DNA from: Microvirga lenta
Lineage (GTDB): Bacteria > Pseudomonadota > Alphaproteobacteria > Rhizobiales > Beijerinckiaceae
Length of the DNA stretch: 64,000 bases
NCBI RefSeq assembly: GCF_020532555.1
Contig: NZ_JAJBBR010000008.1
Coordinates: 62,001 to 126,000 of the forward strand
Direction: 5' to 3'
A program made the translations under genes and the position numbers. Positions 17,248 to 25,904 of this stretch are shown here, piece after piece. Within the stretch, counting starts at the first letter, position 1. Each line of letters begins with the position of its first letter. The notes below the pieces were generated by a model. The model searched no databases. It was not told where the DNA came from and worked only from the letters and a program-made list of their open reading frames with translations.

Positions 17248-19419
17248 ATGATGCGCCAGTACGAACTTGTCGAGCGGGTCAAGCGCTACAACCCCTCGGC
17301 CGACGAGGCGCTTCTCAACCGCGCTTACGTGTACGCCATGATGGCGCACGGCAACCAGAAGCGCGCATCCGGCGACCTGTTCTTCGGCCATCCCCTCGAA
17401 GTCGCGGCCATCCTGACCGAGCTGAAGCTCGACGACGCCACCATCGCGGCCGCCGTGCTCCACGACACGGTGGAGGACACCGAGGCGACTCTCGACGAGA
17501 TCAACAAGACCTTCGGCCCCCAGATCGGCGCCCTCGTGGACGGCCTCACCAAGATCAAGCGGCTCGACCTCGTGTCGAAGCGGGCGGCCCAGGGCGAGAA
17601 TTTCCGCAAGCTGCTTTTGGCCATCGCGGACGATGTGCGCGTCCTCCTGGTGAAGCTCGCCGACCGGCTTCACAACATGCGCACGCTCCAGTTCATGACG
17701 CCGGAGAAGCGCAAGCGCATCGCCGAGGAGACCCTCGAGATCTATGCCCCGCTCGCCGGGCGCATGGGTATCCAGGAGATGCGCGAGGAGCTGGAGGACC
17801 TGTCGTTCCAGAACCTCGACCCCGAGGCCTACGAGGCGATCAACCGCCATCTCCACGAACTGACCCTCAAGAGCGAGAAGCTGGTCGAGGAGATCGAGCA
17901 GGACCTGACCGCCAAGCTGAAGGCCCAGGGCATCGAGGCGAGCGTCAGCGGACGCCAGAAGCGCCCTTATTCGATCTGGCGCAAGATGGAGCGCAAATCG
18001 GTCTCCTTCGAGCAGCTCTCCGACATCTTCGGCTTCCGCATCATCGTGGACACCGTCGACGAGTGCTACCGGACCCTCGGCGTCGTGCACACCTCCTGGC
18101 CGATGGTGCCCGGGCGCTACAAGGACTACATCTCGACGCCCAAGCAGAACGACTACCGCTCGATCCACACCACGGTGATCGGCCCCGGCAGCCAGCGCGT
18201 CGAGCTGCAGATCCGCACCCTGGAGATGGACGAGGTGGCGGAATACGGCATCGCCGCCCATGCCCTCTACAAGGAGGGCATCAACGGCAATTCCCGCCTC
18301 GCCAACGAGAGCCGCGCCTATCAGTGGCTTCGCCGCACCATCGACCTGCTGGCCGAGGGCGACAATCCGGAAGAGTTCCTCGAGCACACCAAGCTCGAAC
18401 TGTTCCACGACCAGGTCTTCTGCTTCACCCCGAAGGGCCGCCTCATCGCCCTGCCGCGCGGGGCGACGCCCATCGACTTCGCCTATGCGGTCCACACGGA
18501 TGTCGGCAACACCGCCGTCGGCTGCAAGATCAACGGCCGCATGTCCCCGCTCCTGACGGAACTGCAGAACGGCGACGAGGTCGAGATCATCCGCGCCGAG
18601 GGGCAGACCCCTCCGGCCGCCTGGGAATCCCTCGTCGTCACCGGCAAGGCCCGCGCCTCGATCCGCCGCGCAACCCGCGCCGCCGTGCGGCGGCAATATA
18701 CGGGCCTCGGCCACCAGATCCTGGAGCGCGCCTTCGAGCGCGCCAACCGCCCCTTCTCCGACGAGAAGCTGAAGGGCGCCCTGCCCCGCCTGGCCCGCGC
18801 CTCCATGGAGGACGTGCTGGCCGCGGTCGGCCGGGGCGAGATGTTTTCGGGCGACGTGGTCCGGGCCGTCTATCCCGACTACAAGGACGAGCGCCGGGCG
18901 GGAGCGGACGGCCAGTCGGCCAAGCCCAACGGCGCGGCGAAGGACGGGTCGGGGGATCACGCATCGGGTGGCATCCCGATCCGCGGCCTCAACCCGGACA
19001 TGCCGATCCGCTTCTCGCCGGAAGGCGGCGCCGTGCCGGGCGACCGGATCGTGGGCATTCTCACCCCCGGCGAAGGCGTGACCATCTATCCGATCCAGTC
19101 CCCCTCCCTGGCCGCCTACGACAACGAACCGGACCGCTGGATCGACGTGCGCTGGGACCTGGAAACCCACGATCCGCAGCGGTTCCCGGCCCGCATCAAG
19201 CTGCAGTCGATCAACGAGCCGGGCTCCCTCGCCCAGATCGCCCAGGTGATCGCCGATCACGACGGCAACATCGACAACGTGGCGATGAAGCGCCGGACCC
19301 AGGACTTCACCGACGTCACCATCGACCTGACGGTGTGGGACCTGAAGCACCTCAACGCCATCATCGCGGAGCTGCGCGCCAAGCGCGTGGTGAGCCGCGT
19401 CGACCGAGTCACCGGATAG
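17248..19419 (+). CDS. rel: Bifunctional (p)ppGpp synthetase/hydrolase
   Basis: RelA/SpoT homologue, 723 residues, that makes and degrades the stringent-response alarmone. The HD hydrolase domain is intact, with HDTVEDT at 72-78 and LADRLHNMRTL near 135-145. The synthetase domain has FGFRIIVD near 258-265 and YKDYISTPKQNDYRSIHTT from about 291. A TGS domain starts near 390 and a C-terminal ACT domain near 650-720 (INEPGSLAQIA). Having both active sites fits the single Rsh of Rhizobiales. The ATG at 17248 is preceded by AAAGGAG; a second ATG follows at once. Confidence 0.95.
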   Translation: MMRQYELVERVKRYNPSADEALLNRAYVYAMMAHGNQKRASGDLFFGHPLEVAAILTELKLDDATIAAAVLHDTVEDTEATLDEINKTFGPQIGALVDGLTKIKRLDLVSKRAAQGENFRKLLLAIADDVRVLLVKLADRLHNMRTLQFMTPEKRKRIAEETLEIYAPLAGRMGIQEMREELEDLSFQNLDPEAYEAINRHLHELTLKSEKLVEEIEQDLTAKLKAQGIEASVSGRQKRPYSIWRKMERKSVSFEQLSDIFGFRIIVDTVDECYRTLGVVHTSWPMVPGRYKDYISTPKQNDYRSIHTTVIGPGSQRVELQIRTLEMDEVAEYGIAAHALYKEGINGNSRLANESRAYQWLRRTIDLLAEGDNPEEFLEHTKLELFHDQVFCFTPKGRLIALPRGATPIDFAYAVHTDVGNTAVGCKINGRMSPLLTELQNGDEVEIIRAEGQTPPAAWESLVVTGKARASIRRATRAAVRRQYTGLGHQILERAFERANRPFSDEKLKGALPRLARASMEDVLAAVGRGEMFSGDVVRAVYPDYKDERRAGADGQSAKPNGAAKDGSGDHASGGIPIRGLNPDMPIRFSPEGGAVPGDRIVGILTPGEGVTIYPIQSPSLAAYDNEPDRWIDVRWDLETHDPQRFPARIKLQSINEPGSLAQIAQVIADHDGNIDNVAMKRRTQDFTDVTIDLTVWDLKHLNAIIAELRAKRVVSRVDRVTG

Positions 19420-19426
19420 CCAGAGC

Positions 19427-20128
19427 ATGAGCCGCAAGCCCCGCATCGCCGTCATCATGGACGAGAACACCAGCGTCGACGGCACGCGCTACGACACGTC
19501 CAAGAGCTATTTCGCCGCCATACACCGCGCCGGAGGCCTCCCGTTCGGCATCCCGTACCTGGCGGATCTGGTCGCCCCGGTGGTCGAGGAGTTCGACGGC
19601 TTCCTGAGCGTGGGCGGCCGGATCGGCTTTCCCGAGGCCTGGTATGTGGACGGCGACCGCTCGCAATACCAACGGTCCGACCGCCTCGCCGTCGAGCAGG
19701 CGCTGATGGAGGGCTTCCTCGCACGGGACAAGGCGGTTCTCGGCATCTGCAACGGCATGCAGATGCTCGGATGCCTTCATGGCTGCCGCATGGTGTCCGA
19801 CGTGCATGCCTCGTGGCCCGGCGCGCTCAACCACGACAAGCGGGACTTGCTCCATGACGTGACCATTCGGAGCGGCACGAAGCTGGCCGGGCTTGTCGGA
19901 GCGGAGACGTTCGAGGTGAACACCTTCCACCGGGAGGCCCTCGTCGAAGTGTCGGACGGCGTCGTCGCCGCCGCGCACGGCCCCGACGGCGTCATCGAGG
20001 CGATCGAGGTTCCCGGCCGGTCCTTCGCTCTCGGCCTGCAATGGCACCCGGAAAAGTTCGCGTCCGCCGATCATCCCGGCACGCGTGTGTTCGACGCCTT
20101 CGTGCAGGCGGCACGCCGCACGGACTGA
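19427..20128 (+). CDS. Class I glutamine amidotransferase-like hydrolase (peptidase C26)
   Basis: 233 residues of the gamma-glutamyl-GABA hydrolase type. The nucleophile motif GICNGMQ places Cys108, and the His-x-Glu pair is in LQWHPEKF (His207, Glu209). The SVGGRIGFPEAWY segment near 60-72 matches the oxyanion region. Such enzymes cleave gamma-glutamyl amides, but substrate differs among members, so I do not claim PuuD. It begins seven bases after the rel stop and could be co-transcribed with it. Confidence 0.8.
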   Translation: MSRKPRIAVIMDENTSVDGTRYDTSKSYFAAIHRAGGLPFGIPYLADLVAPVVEEFDGFLSVGGRIGFPEAWYVDGDRSQYQRSDRLAVEQALMEGFLARDKAVLGICNGMQMLGCLHGCRMVSDVHASWPGALNHDKRDLLHDVTIRSGTKLAGLVGAETFEVNTFHREALVEVSDGVVAAAHGPDGVIEAIEVPGRSFALGLQWHPEKFASADHPGTRVFDAFVQAARRTD

Positions 20129-20619
20129 CCGCGGCGCCGGGAAAAGCACGCCCGGAGGCGTGAATTCTTTCCCCTCGGGCCCGCCGGACGCTCCCAACCG
20201 CCATTAATGGGTATGCCCCTTAAATCCGTCCGCCGCGCGCGGGCGGACGGCTTCTGCCTGCGCCCGACCGAAAGCACACTACTCCTAAGCATGAGAATGG
20301 AGACGCCCGGAGGCTGAATTTATCCGTCCGCACAGGAATCGAGCGCTGTGCTTTTATTCAGAATGATGCCGGCGGCAAAAAGTATCCGAAGAGTTAATCC
20401 ATGAAATACGTTCACAATATCGCGAACGAAACGCATCATCTCTTCGACCCGCAGAGGTCTTATTAGTTCAGACTGAATAAAACATACGAATACGACTGTA
20501 TTAAGCCCATTGTGCTGGGCGTTCCAGCGCGTTCCTGAGCGTCATTACTGCATCGCGGCCATCGGCACCGGCTTCTGGCCTTCCGAACGGCTGCCAGAAA
20601 CACACGAGGGGAACCACAC
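20129..20619. other. Gene-free, AT-richer upstream region of the peroxidase gene
   Basis: 491 bases without a credible gene and visibly richer in A/T than the surrounding coding DNA from about 20330. A 10-bp inverted repeat TTTTATTCAG (20352-20361) / CTGAATAAAA (20473-20482) brackets most of this part and could be regulatory. A 21-codon frame at 20401-20466 (MKYVHNIANETHHLFDPQRSY) has no clear ribosome site and I do not call it a gene. Promoters for the peroxidase gene should lie here. Confidence 0.45.
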
Positions 20620-22773
20620 ATGCCGATCAGCAGCCTTTACTCGTTCCTGAGGGACCTCCTGGTCCGCAATCCGGACGGCACCGGCAACAACCTTCTTCAC
20701 CGGGACTGGGGTTCGGCCGGGCATGAATTCGTGCGGGTGACGCCGAACAGCTACCTCGACGGCAAGGGGCAGATGGAGGTGAGTCCCAGCCCGCGGCTGA
20801 TCAGCAACACCATCATGGCCCAGCCCAAAGGATCCGACGGCAAGGATCTCGATATCCCCAACGCGGCCGGCCTCAACGAATTCCACCAGTTCTTCGGCCA
20901 GTTCCTGACCCACGACATCGCGGAGGCGCCCCTCGGGCCGAACGGCGTCGATCCGCCCCTGTTCCTCGAAGGCCTGCCCTTCCCGTTCAACCGCACGCCC
21001 TTCGAGGAGGTGGGCGGCGTGCGCCAGCAGCACAACGAGGAGACCAGCTTCCTCGACCTGTCGGCCGTCTACGGCCGGAACGCGACGATCCTCAACCTGC
21101 TGCGCGACGACATCGTCGTGAACGGCAAGACGGTCCAATCCGCCAAGCTCCTCACCTCCGGAAACGCGGACAACCTGCTGCCGACCTTCGCGCAGGTCGC
21201 CGCCGACTCGGGCAAGACGGTGGACGAGGTCCGTTTCATCATCAACGGCACCGCGCCGGGTGCGTTCGACCCGAACCAGTATGTCGCCGGCGACAACAGG
21301 GCCAACCAGAACGCGGCCCTCCTCACCCACCAGACCATGTGGGCGCGCGAGCACAACTGGCAGGTCGAGCGCCTTGCCGAGAAATTCCCCACATGGTCGC
21401 AGAACCAGTTGTTCGAGGCCGCGCGCACCATCACCGAGGCCGAGTGGCAGCACGTGGTCTACAGCGAGTACCTGCCCAAGCTCCTCGGCACGAAGGCGCT
21501 CAGCGCCTACAAGGGCTACAAGTCCACGGTCGATCCTTCCGTGATCAACGAATGGACGACCGTCGCATTCCGGTTCGGCCACGACCAGTCGAGCAACGTG
21601 TTCAAGACCCTCGGCGAGGACGGCTCCGCGCTCGCCTCGTTCACCCTGGGCCAGTCCTTCGCCCTCGCCAACACCGCCCAGGCGATCCGCACGAGCGGCA
21701 GCATGGACGAATGGGTGCGCGGCCAGCTTTCCCACTACACGCAGGAGCTCGACGGAAAGGTGGTGGACGGCAACCGCAACGCCCTGTTCGGCATCCCGGG
21801 CGCGACCGTGGATCTGAACGTGTTCGACATCCAGCGCGCCCGCGATCACGGGGTCGGCAACTACAACAAGCTGCGCGAAGGGCTGGGCCTCGCCACCTAT
21901 GCGAGCTTCGAAGAGTTCGCCGCCGCCAACGGGCTCGACACGAACACGCTGGATGCGTTGAAGAGCGTCTATACCGCGGGCATCGGCACGATGGATTCCC
22001 TCGTCGGCGGCCTCCTGGAGAAGAACCACCGGGATTCGCAGCTCGGCGAAACCTTCACCCGGCTGACGGTGATGCAGTTCGAGCGCCTGCGCGACGGCGA
22101 CCGGTTCTATTACGAGAACCGCCTGAAGCTCAGCCCCGACGTCCTTCAGGACGTGAAGTCGACCTCGCTCGCGGACATCATCGCCCGCACCAGCGGCGTC
22201 AAATACGTCTATCACGATGCGTTCGCCGCCCATGAGCGGATCGGCGGCACGTCGGGCTCCGAAACCCTGAACGGCACCCAGAAGGCCGATCTCATCTTCG
22301 GCCTCGAAGGAAACGACACCTCGAGTGGCGGCGCCGGCAACGACGACCTCCACGGCGATCAGGGCGACGACAAGCTCGACGGCGGCACCGGCAGGGATCT
22401 CCTGAAGGGCGGACTCGGGACGGACTGGCTGGATGCCGGCGCGGACAAGGACGAGGACAGGTTCGTCTTCGACACCGCCCTCGGCGCGGGCAATGTCGAC
22501 ACGATCAAGAACTTCACCAACAGGGACAAGATCTGTCTCGACAAGAGCGTCTTCACGGCGCTCGGGAAGGAGGGAACCCTGTCCAAGGCCGCCTTCCACG
22601 TCTCGAAGACCGCGGCCCTCGCGGGCGCCCGCGACGACCGGATCATCTATCAGGAGAAGACCGGGAACCTCTATTACGACCCCGACGGCACCGGAGCGGG
22701 CCAGGCCCAGCAATTCGCCAAGCTCGATCCGAAGGTGGTCCTGAACAACCTGGACTTCGTCGTGATCTCCTGA
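20620..22773 (+). CDS. Animal-type haem peroxidase with RTX calcium-binding tail
   Basis: 717 residues of the peroxidase-cyclooxygenase superfamily. The distal haem histidine is His98 in GQFLTHDI, a calcium-loop-like TSFLDLSAVYG follows near 145, and the proximal histidine is His321 in FRFGHDQ. After the catalytic domain (about 30-535), residues 542-610 hold several glycine/aspartate nonapeptides (GGAGNDDLHGDQGDDKLDGG), the calcium-binding RTX repeats. There is no N-terminal signal peptide, and the last residues NNLDFVVIS fit a type I secretion signal. An exported oxidant-producing enzyme is likely; the substrate is unknown. No type I exporter gene lies nearby. Confidence 0.88.
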   Translation: MPISSLYSFLRDLLVRNPDGTGNNLLHRDWGSAGHEFVRVTPNSYLDGKGQMEVSPSPRLISNTIMAQPKGSDGKDLDIPNAAGLNEFHQFFGQFLTHDIAEAPLGPNGVDPPLFLEGLPFPFNRTPFEEVGGVRQQHNEETSFLDLSAVYGRNATILNLLRDDIVVNGKTVQSAKLLTSGNADNLLPTFAQVAADSGKTVDEVRFIINGTAPGAFDPNQYVAGDNRANQNAALLTHQTMWAREHNWQVERLAEKFPTWSQNQLFEAARTITEAEWQHVVYSEYLPKLLGTKALSAYKGYKSTVDPSVINEWTTVAFRFGHDQSSNVFKTLGEDGSALASFTLGQSFALANTAQAIRTSGSMDEWVRGQLSHYTQELDGKVVDGNRNALFGIPGATVDLNVFDIQRARDHGVGNYNKLREGLGLATYASFEEFAAANGLDTNTLDALKSVYTAGIGTMDSLVGGLLEKNHRDSQLGETFTRLTVMQFERLRDGDRFYYENRLKLSPDVLQDVKSTSLADIIARTSGVKYVYHDAFAAHERIGGTSGSETLNGTQKADLIFGLEGNDTSSGGAGNDDLHGDQGDDKLDGGTGRDLLKGGLGTDWLDAGADKDEDRFVFDTALGAGNVDTIKNFTNRDKICLDKSVFTALGKEGTLSKAAFHVSKTAALAGARDDRIIYQEKTGNLYYDPDGTGAGQAQQFAKLDPKVVLNNLDFVVIS

Positions 22774-22779
22774 ACCCTC

Positions 22780-22803
22780 GGCCCCGCCCTCCCGGGCGGG
22801 GCC
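22780..22803 (+). terminator. Terminator of the peroxidase gene
   Basis: A 10-bp GC stem GGCCCCGCCC/GGGCGGGGCC with a TCCC loop begins six bases after the stop. There is no U-tract, so it may act as a Rho-independent-like stop or as a 3' stabiliser. Confidence 0.55.
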
Positions 22804-22820
22804 GCCCCCGTGCCCGGCGG

Positions 22821-22847
22821 TTGACAGCCCTTCCCTATCGTTATCCA
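22821..22847 (+). promoter_or_regulatory. Possible promoter of small membrane protein
   Basis: TTGACA at 22821-22826, then a 15-base spacer and TATCCA at 22842-22847, 35 bases before the next start codon. The -35 is consensus, but the spacer is short and the -10 weak. Confidence 0.35.
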
Positions 22848-22882
22848 TTGGCGCCCGTCCGCGTGAATCAAGGAGGGAGCCG

Positions 22883-23077
22883 ATGGACCGCTGGCCGATC
22901 CCGGGAACGCAGGCCTGGCCCACCGGATGGCGCCTCGCCGTCCTCGCGGCGAGCATCGTTGCCGCCATCGCCATCGCCCAGGTGGCCGGCTGGGGCTTCT
23001 TCGGCGCCCTCCTGCTCTCCATCCTCGTGGTCCCCGTGACGGACCTGCTCTTCCGCCGCCTCGCATCGAGACGCTGA
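22883..23077 (+). CDS. Small membrane protein, unknown
   Basis: 64 residues, no family recognised. Hydrophobic segments at about 19-37 (LAVLAASIVAAIAIAQVAGW) and 39-55 (FFGALLLSILVVPVTDLLF) predict two closely spaced membrane helices with a positively charged C-terminus (RRLASRR) facing the cytoplasm. An AAGGAGGGAG ribosome site lies four bases before the ATG, and a promoter-like sequence precedes it, so expression is plausible. It sits between the peroxidase and a secreted protein in the accessory block. Confidence 0.6.
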   Translation: MDRWPIPGTQAWPTGWRLAVLAASIVAAIAIAQVAGWGFFGALLLSILVVPVTDLLFRRLASRR

Positions 23078-23297
23078 TCCCAGACTGTCCGAATTTCGCT
23101 CGTTTGCCTCGTGATGACTCACGCATCACCATGCGCTCCGACAATCGTCCTATGCCGGTCCAGGCTATTGCCTGCGCTCCCGGCAACATTCGGGTCGTTT
23201 CTCCACCCGTTCGACTGGCGCAATTCGCCGGTTAGGCATTTGTTAACTCAAGTATCTTTCACTGACTGAAATTAATTCATCCATCGGACTAGATATT

Positions 23298-24035
23298 TTG
23301 TCTTTTCACTTATCGGCGCTTCGCCTTTGCCTTCCGGCTTCTCTCGCATTCCTCTCCCTTCTCCCCGGCGCGTCCCGCGCGGCGGACGACGAGATCTGGA
23401 ATTCCAGGATCACGCAGGCCTGGCTCGACGATCATGTCGCCTTCGCCAAGAGAACGCCTCCCACCCGCCTCCGCTATTCCCTGGGCGGCACGCAGGTCTG
23501 GTCGAACGGCCTTGTGCCCTCCAGCTTCCAGGCCTTCGCGACCGCGCCCTCGGACCAGGTCGTCGGGGCCAAGCTGAAACCGTTCTACGACTTCTCCTTC
23601 CTGATCGGCACCGAGCTCGTCCGCTCGGGCGACACCACCCGCATCCTGTCGTCGAACGTGAACTGGGAAACGTCCTGGTCGCGCAATCTGCAACGGCTCG
23701 GCGGGCTCAAACTCGGCGTTGCGACCACGGGATCGGTCGGCAGCCAGGATGCGGTCTATTCGCAGTCGGTCAGCGGAACCCTCGGGCTCCCGCTCGCCAT
23801 GCCGCTCGAGAAATGGACCATGGAGATCCGGCTTTCGCCCAGCATGAGCCTGAACACGTCGAACGGAGAAATCGGCACCCACCTCACATCGGAGATCGTC
23901 AGCCAGCACGTGCTCGGCTCGCCCGTCAGCGAGTTCAAGTCCGTCCTGAACCTCAAGCTCGGATACGATCTCGCGCCCGATACGCGCCCGGCGGCCTTCG
24001 CGGGGCTGGAGATCAGGATCACGCCCAATCTCTGA
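23298..24035 (+). CDS. Secreted protein, probable outer-membrane beta-barrel, unknown
   Basis: 245 residues with a signal peptide ending at about residue 29 (SLLPGASRAADD). The mature part alternates polar and hydrophobic residues in strand-length runs (RLRYSLGGTQVW, DFSFLIGTELVR, VSGTLGLPLAM, TMEIRLSPSMSLN) and ends in LEIRITPNL, as in small barrels, though without a terminal aromatic residue. The likely start is TTG at 23298, because no ATG gives a complete signal peptide; no strong ribosome site is visible. No named family was recognised. Confidence 0.55.
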   Translation: MSFHLSALRLCLPASLAFLSLLPGASRAADDEIWNSRITQAWLDDHVAFAKRTPPTRLRYSLGGTQVWSNGLVPSSFQAFATAPSDQVVGAKLKPFYDFSFLIGTELVRSGDTTRILSSNVNWETSWSRNLQRLGGLKLGVATTGSVGSQDAVYSQSVSGTLGLPLAMPLEKWTMEIRLSPSMSLNTSNGEIGTHLTSEIVSQHVLGSPVSEFKSVLNLKLGYDLAPDTRPAAFAGLEIRITPNL

Positions 24036-24152
24036 TTACCATTGGTAAACCACACGGGCCGGAATCGCCCGCCGCAGGCCGTTTGTTGCCGTTGCGTAAC
24101 TGACAAATCTACCTCTTCTGGGTAAGTCCTGGACACCGTCTTGAGGTGTCCA

Positions 24153-24935
24153 ATGAAAAACGTTCTTCTCGTCTCGTCCGCCCTGCTGGCGCTCACCGTT
24201 TCGGCCCAGGCCGCCGACCTTCCCTATCGCAGCGCCCCTGCCCCTTACGCGGCGGCTCCGCTCTTCACCTGGACGGGCGCGTATGTGGGCCTCAACGGCG
24301 GCGCTCTCTGGGCCAACCGGTCCACGCCGATCCTGTGGGACGCAGAGGGCGTGCCGTTCCCGGGCCCGATCTCGGGCAGCAACACCACGGGCGTCAGCGT
24401 CGGCGGCACGGCCGGCTACAATTTCCAGCTCGGCCCGAACGTCGTCGCGGGCGTCGAGGGCGATCTGTCCTGGGCCAACATCAACCGCAAGAGCCGCCTC
24501 CTCGGGGTCGACGACGACAACGGCGACCTGACGGTCACCACCGGCGAGTTCGCCAACAAGCTCGAATATTTCGGCACCCTGCGCGGCCGCGTCGGCTTCC
24601 TGGCGATGCCGTCGCTGCTCGTCTACGCCACGGGCGGCCTCGCCTATGCGGACGTGAAGCACACGGCTTCCGGCTCCTCCACCGACATTGACGGCACGGA
24701 GGTCTCCTTCGGGTCCAAGTCCAGCAAGAAGTGGGGCTATGCGGTCGGCGCCGGCGTCGAATACGCGCTCACCAACAACTGGTCCGTGAAGGGCGAATAC
24801 CTCTATGTCGGCCTGTCCGACACCAAGTACCCCATGCACGACCTCGCCGACGGCGAGGCGATGGCGCTGGTGAAGGAGCACAACGACTTCTCGACCGTGC
24901 GGCTGGGCCTCAACTACCGCTTCGGCGGCTTCTAG
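24153..24935 (+). CDS. Outer-membrane beta-barrel protein (Omp25/RopB type)
   Basis: 260 residues with signal peptide MKNVLLVSSALLALTVSAQA and the mature start ADLPYRSAPAPYAAAPLFTWTGAYVGLN, typical of Rhizobiales surface barrel proteins. Repeated strand motifs GTLRGRVGFLAMPSLLVYATGGLAYADV and the C-terminal VRLGLNYRFGGF, ending in an aromatic residue, indicate an eight-stranded outer-membrane barrel. The ATG at 24153 is chosen because the signal peptide starts there. A terminator follows 24 bases after the stop. The role is structural or surface exposed; no specific ligand can be assigned. Confidence 0.88.
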   Translation: MKNVLLVSSALLALTVSAQAADLPYRSAPAPYAAAPLFTWTGAYVGLNGGALWANRSTPILWDAEGVPFPGPISGSNTTGVSVGGTAGYNFQLGPNVVAGVEGDLSWANINRKSRLLGVDDDNGDLTVTTGEFANKLEYFGTLRGRVGFLAMPSLLVYATGGLAYADVKHTASGSSTDIDGTEVSFGSKSSKKWGYAVGAGVEYALTNNWSVKGEYLYVGLSDTKYPMHDLADGEAMALVKEHNDFSTVRLGLNYRFGGF

Positions 24936-24959
24936 GACGGATCGCATCGCGATGCCCGC

Positions 24960-24987
24960 AAGGCCCGGCTTCTCCGCCGGGCCTTTT
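24960..24987 (+). terminator. Rho-independent terminator of the barrel-protein gene
   Basis: A 10-bp stem AAGGCCCGGC/GCCGGGCCTT with a TTCTCC loop, followed by TTCCTT. It isolates the barrel gene from pyrE. Confidence 0.85.
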
Positions 24988-25073
24988 CCTTGAGCGGCGG
25001 GGGCTGCTCGATCGGTGGGGCTTGCCTCCCGTCGAGACGCCTGCCAAACAGCGCTCGCGCAGGAGACCAAGCC

Positions 25074-25658
25074 ATGACCCAGAACGAAGTCCTCGACGAA
25101 TTCCGCTCCGCCGGCGCCCTGCTGGAAGGGCATTTCATTCTCTCGTCGGGCCTGCACAGCCCGGTCTTCCTGCAGAAGATGTTCGTGTTCCAGGACCCGG
25201 TCCGGACCGAGCGGGTCTGCAAGGCCCTCGCGGAAAAGATCCGGCAGGCCTACGGGCCGGTGGACTACGTGGTCTCCCCCGCGGTCGGCGGCATCGTGCC
25301 CGGCTACGAGACGGCCCGGCATCTCGGCTGCAAGGCGATCTTCGTGGAGCGCGAGAACGGCGTCTTCGTGCTCCGGCGCGGCTTCACCATCCCCGAAGGG
25401 GCCAGGATCGTCATGGTGGAGGACATCGTGACCACGGGCCTCTCCTCCCGCGAATGCCTCGCGGCCCTGCGCGAGCACCCGGGCGAGATCCTCGGCGCCG
25501 CCTGCCTGATCGACCGCTCGGGCGGCAAGGCCGATCTCGGCGCGCCTCTCGTCTCCCTGGTTCAGCTCGACATTCCGGCCTATCCGGCCGACCAGCTCCC
25601 GCCGGACCTGGCGGCCCTTCCGGCGACCAAGCCCGGAAGCCGCAATCTTAGAACATAG
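25074..25658 (+). CDS. pyrE: Orotate phosphoribosyltransferase
   Basis: Adds ribose-5-phosphate from PRPP to orotate, the fifth step of UMP synthesis, 194 residues. The PRPP-binding loop is [14 protein letters not shown] near residues 113-126, preceded by the [15 protein letters not shown] strand. AGGAG lies before the ATG at 25074; an in-frame extension of 28 codons upstream overlaps the preceding terminator region and is not supported. In related genomes pyrE follows rel closely; here they are separated by a 5-kb accessory block. Confidence 0.94.
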   Translation: MTQNEVLDEFRSAGALLEGHFILSSGLHSPVFLQKMFVFQDPVRTERVCKALAEKIRQAYGPVDYVVSPAVGGIVPGYETARHLGCKAIFVERENGVFVLRRGFTIPEGARIVMVEDIVTTGLSSRECLAALREHPGEILGAACLIDRSGGKADLGAPLVSLVQLDIPAYPADQLPPDLAALPATKPGSRNLRT

Positions 25659-25696
25659 AAAAAGCTGTTTACTGTCTTATAAAAGGCTTGACCCGA

Positions 25697-25731
25697 GACC
25701 TGCCATTATCTTGACACAAAGATGGCAGGTC
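25697..25731. promoter_or_regulatory. Inverted repeat after pyrE
   Basis: A perfect 10-bp inverted repeat GACCTGCCAT/ATGGCAGGTC with a 15-base spacer containing TTGACA. It lies 39 bases past the pyrE stop in a 246-base A/T-rich gap. It could be a terminator, although no T-run follows, or an operator for the downstream NYN gene. Confidence 0.4.
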
Positions 25732-25904
25732 GCTTTACTGTTTATAGTTTAATTTTTACTCACCAGACGGGTAAATAGCAGCCTGAAAACGGGCACGTCG
25801 TAAAACTGACGCGTAATTGTATTGCAACCGCGAATGATTTTGATGTCGCTCTTTCAGACACGGCTTCTATCCAGGCCCTGACGGCTCCGAAACAGAGAAC
25901 AAGA

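Noticed and set aside
20401-20466. 21-codon open frame before the peroxidase gene
   Set aside because: It has no clear ribosome site and no recognisable motif; kept only as a note in the region entry.
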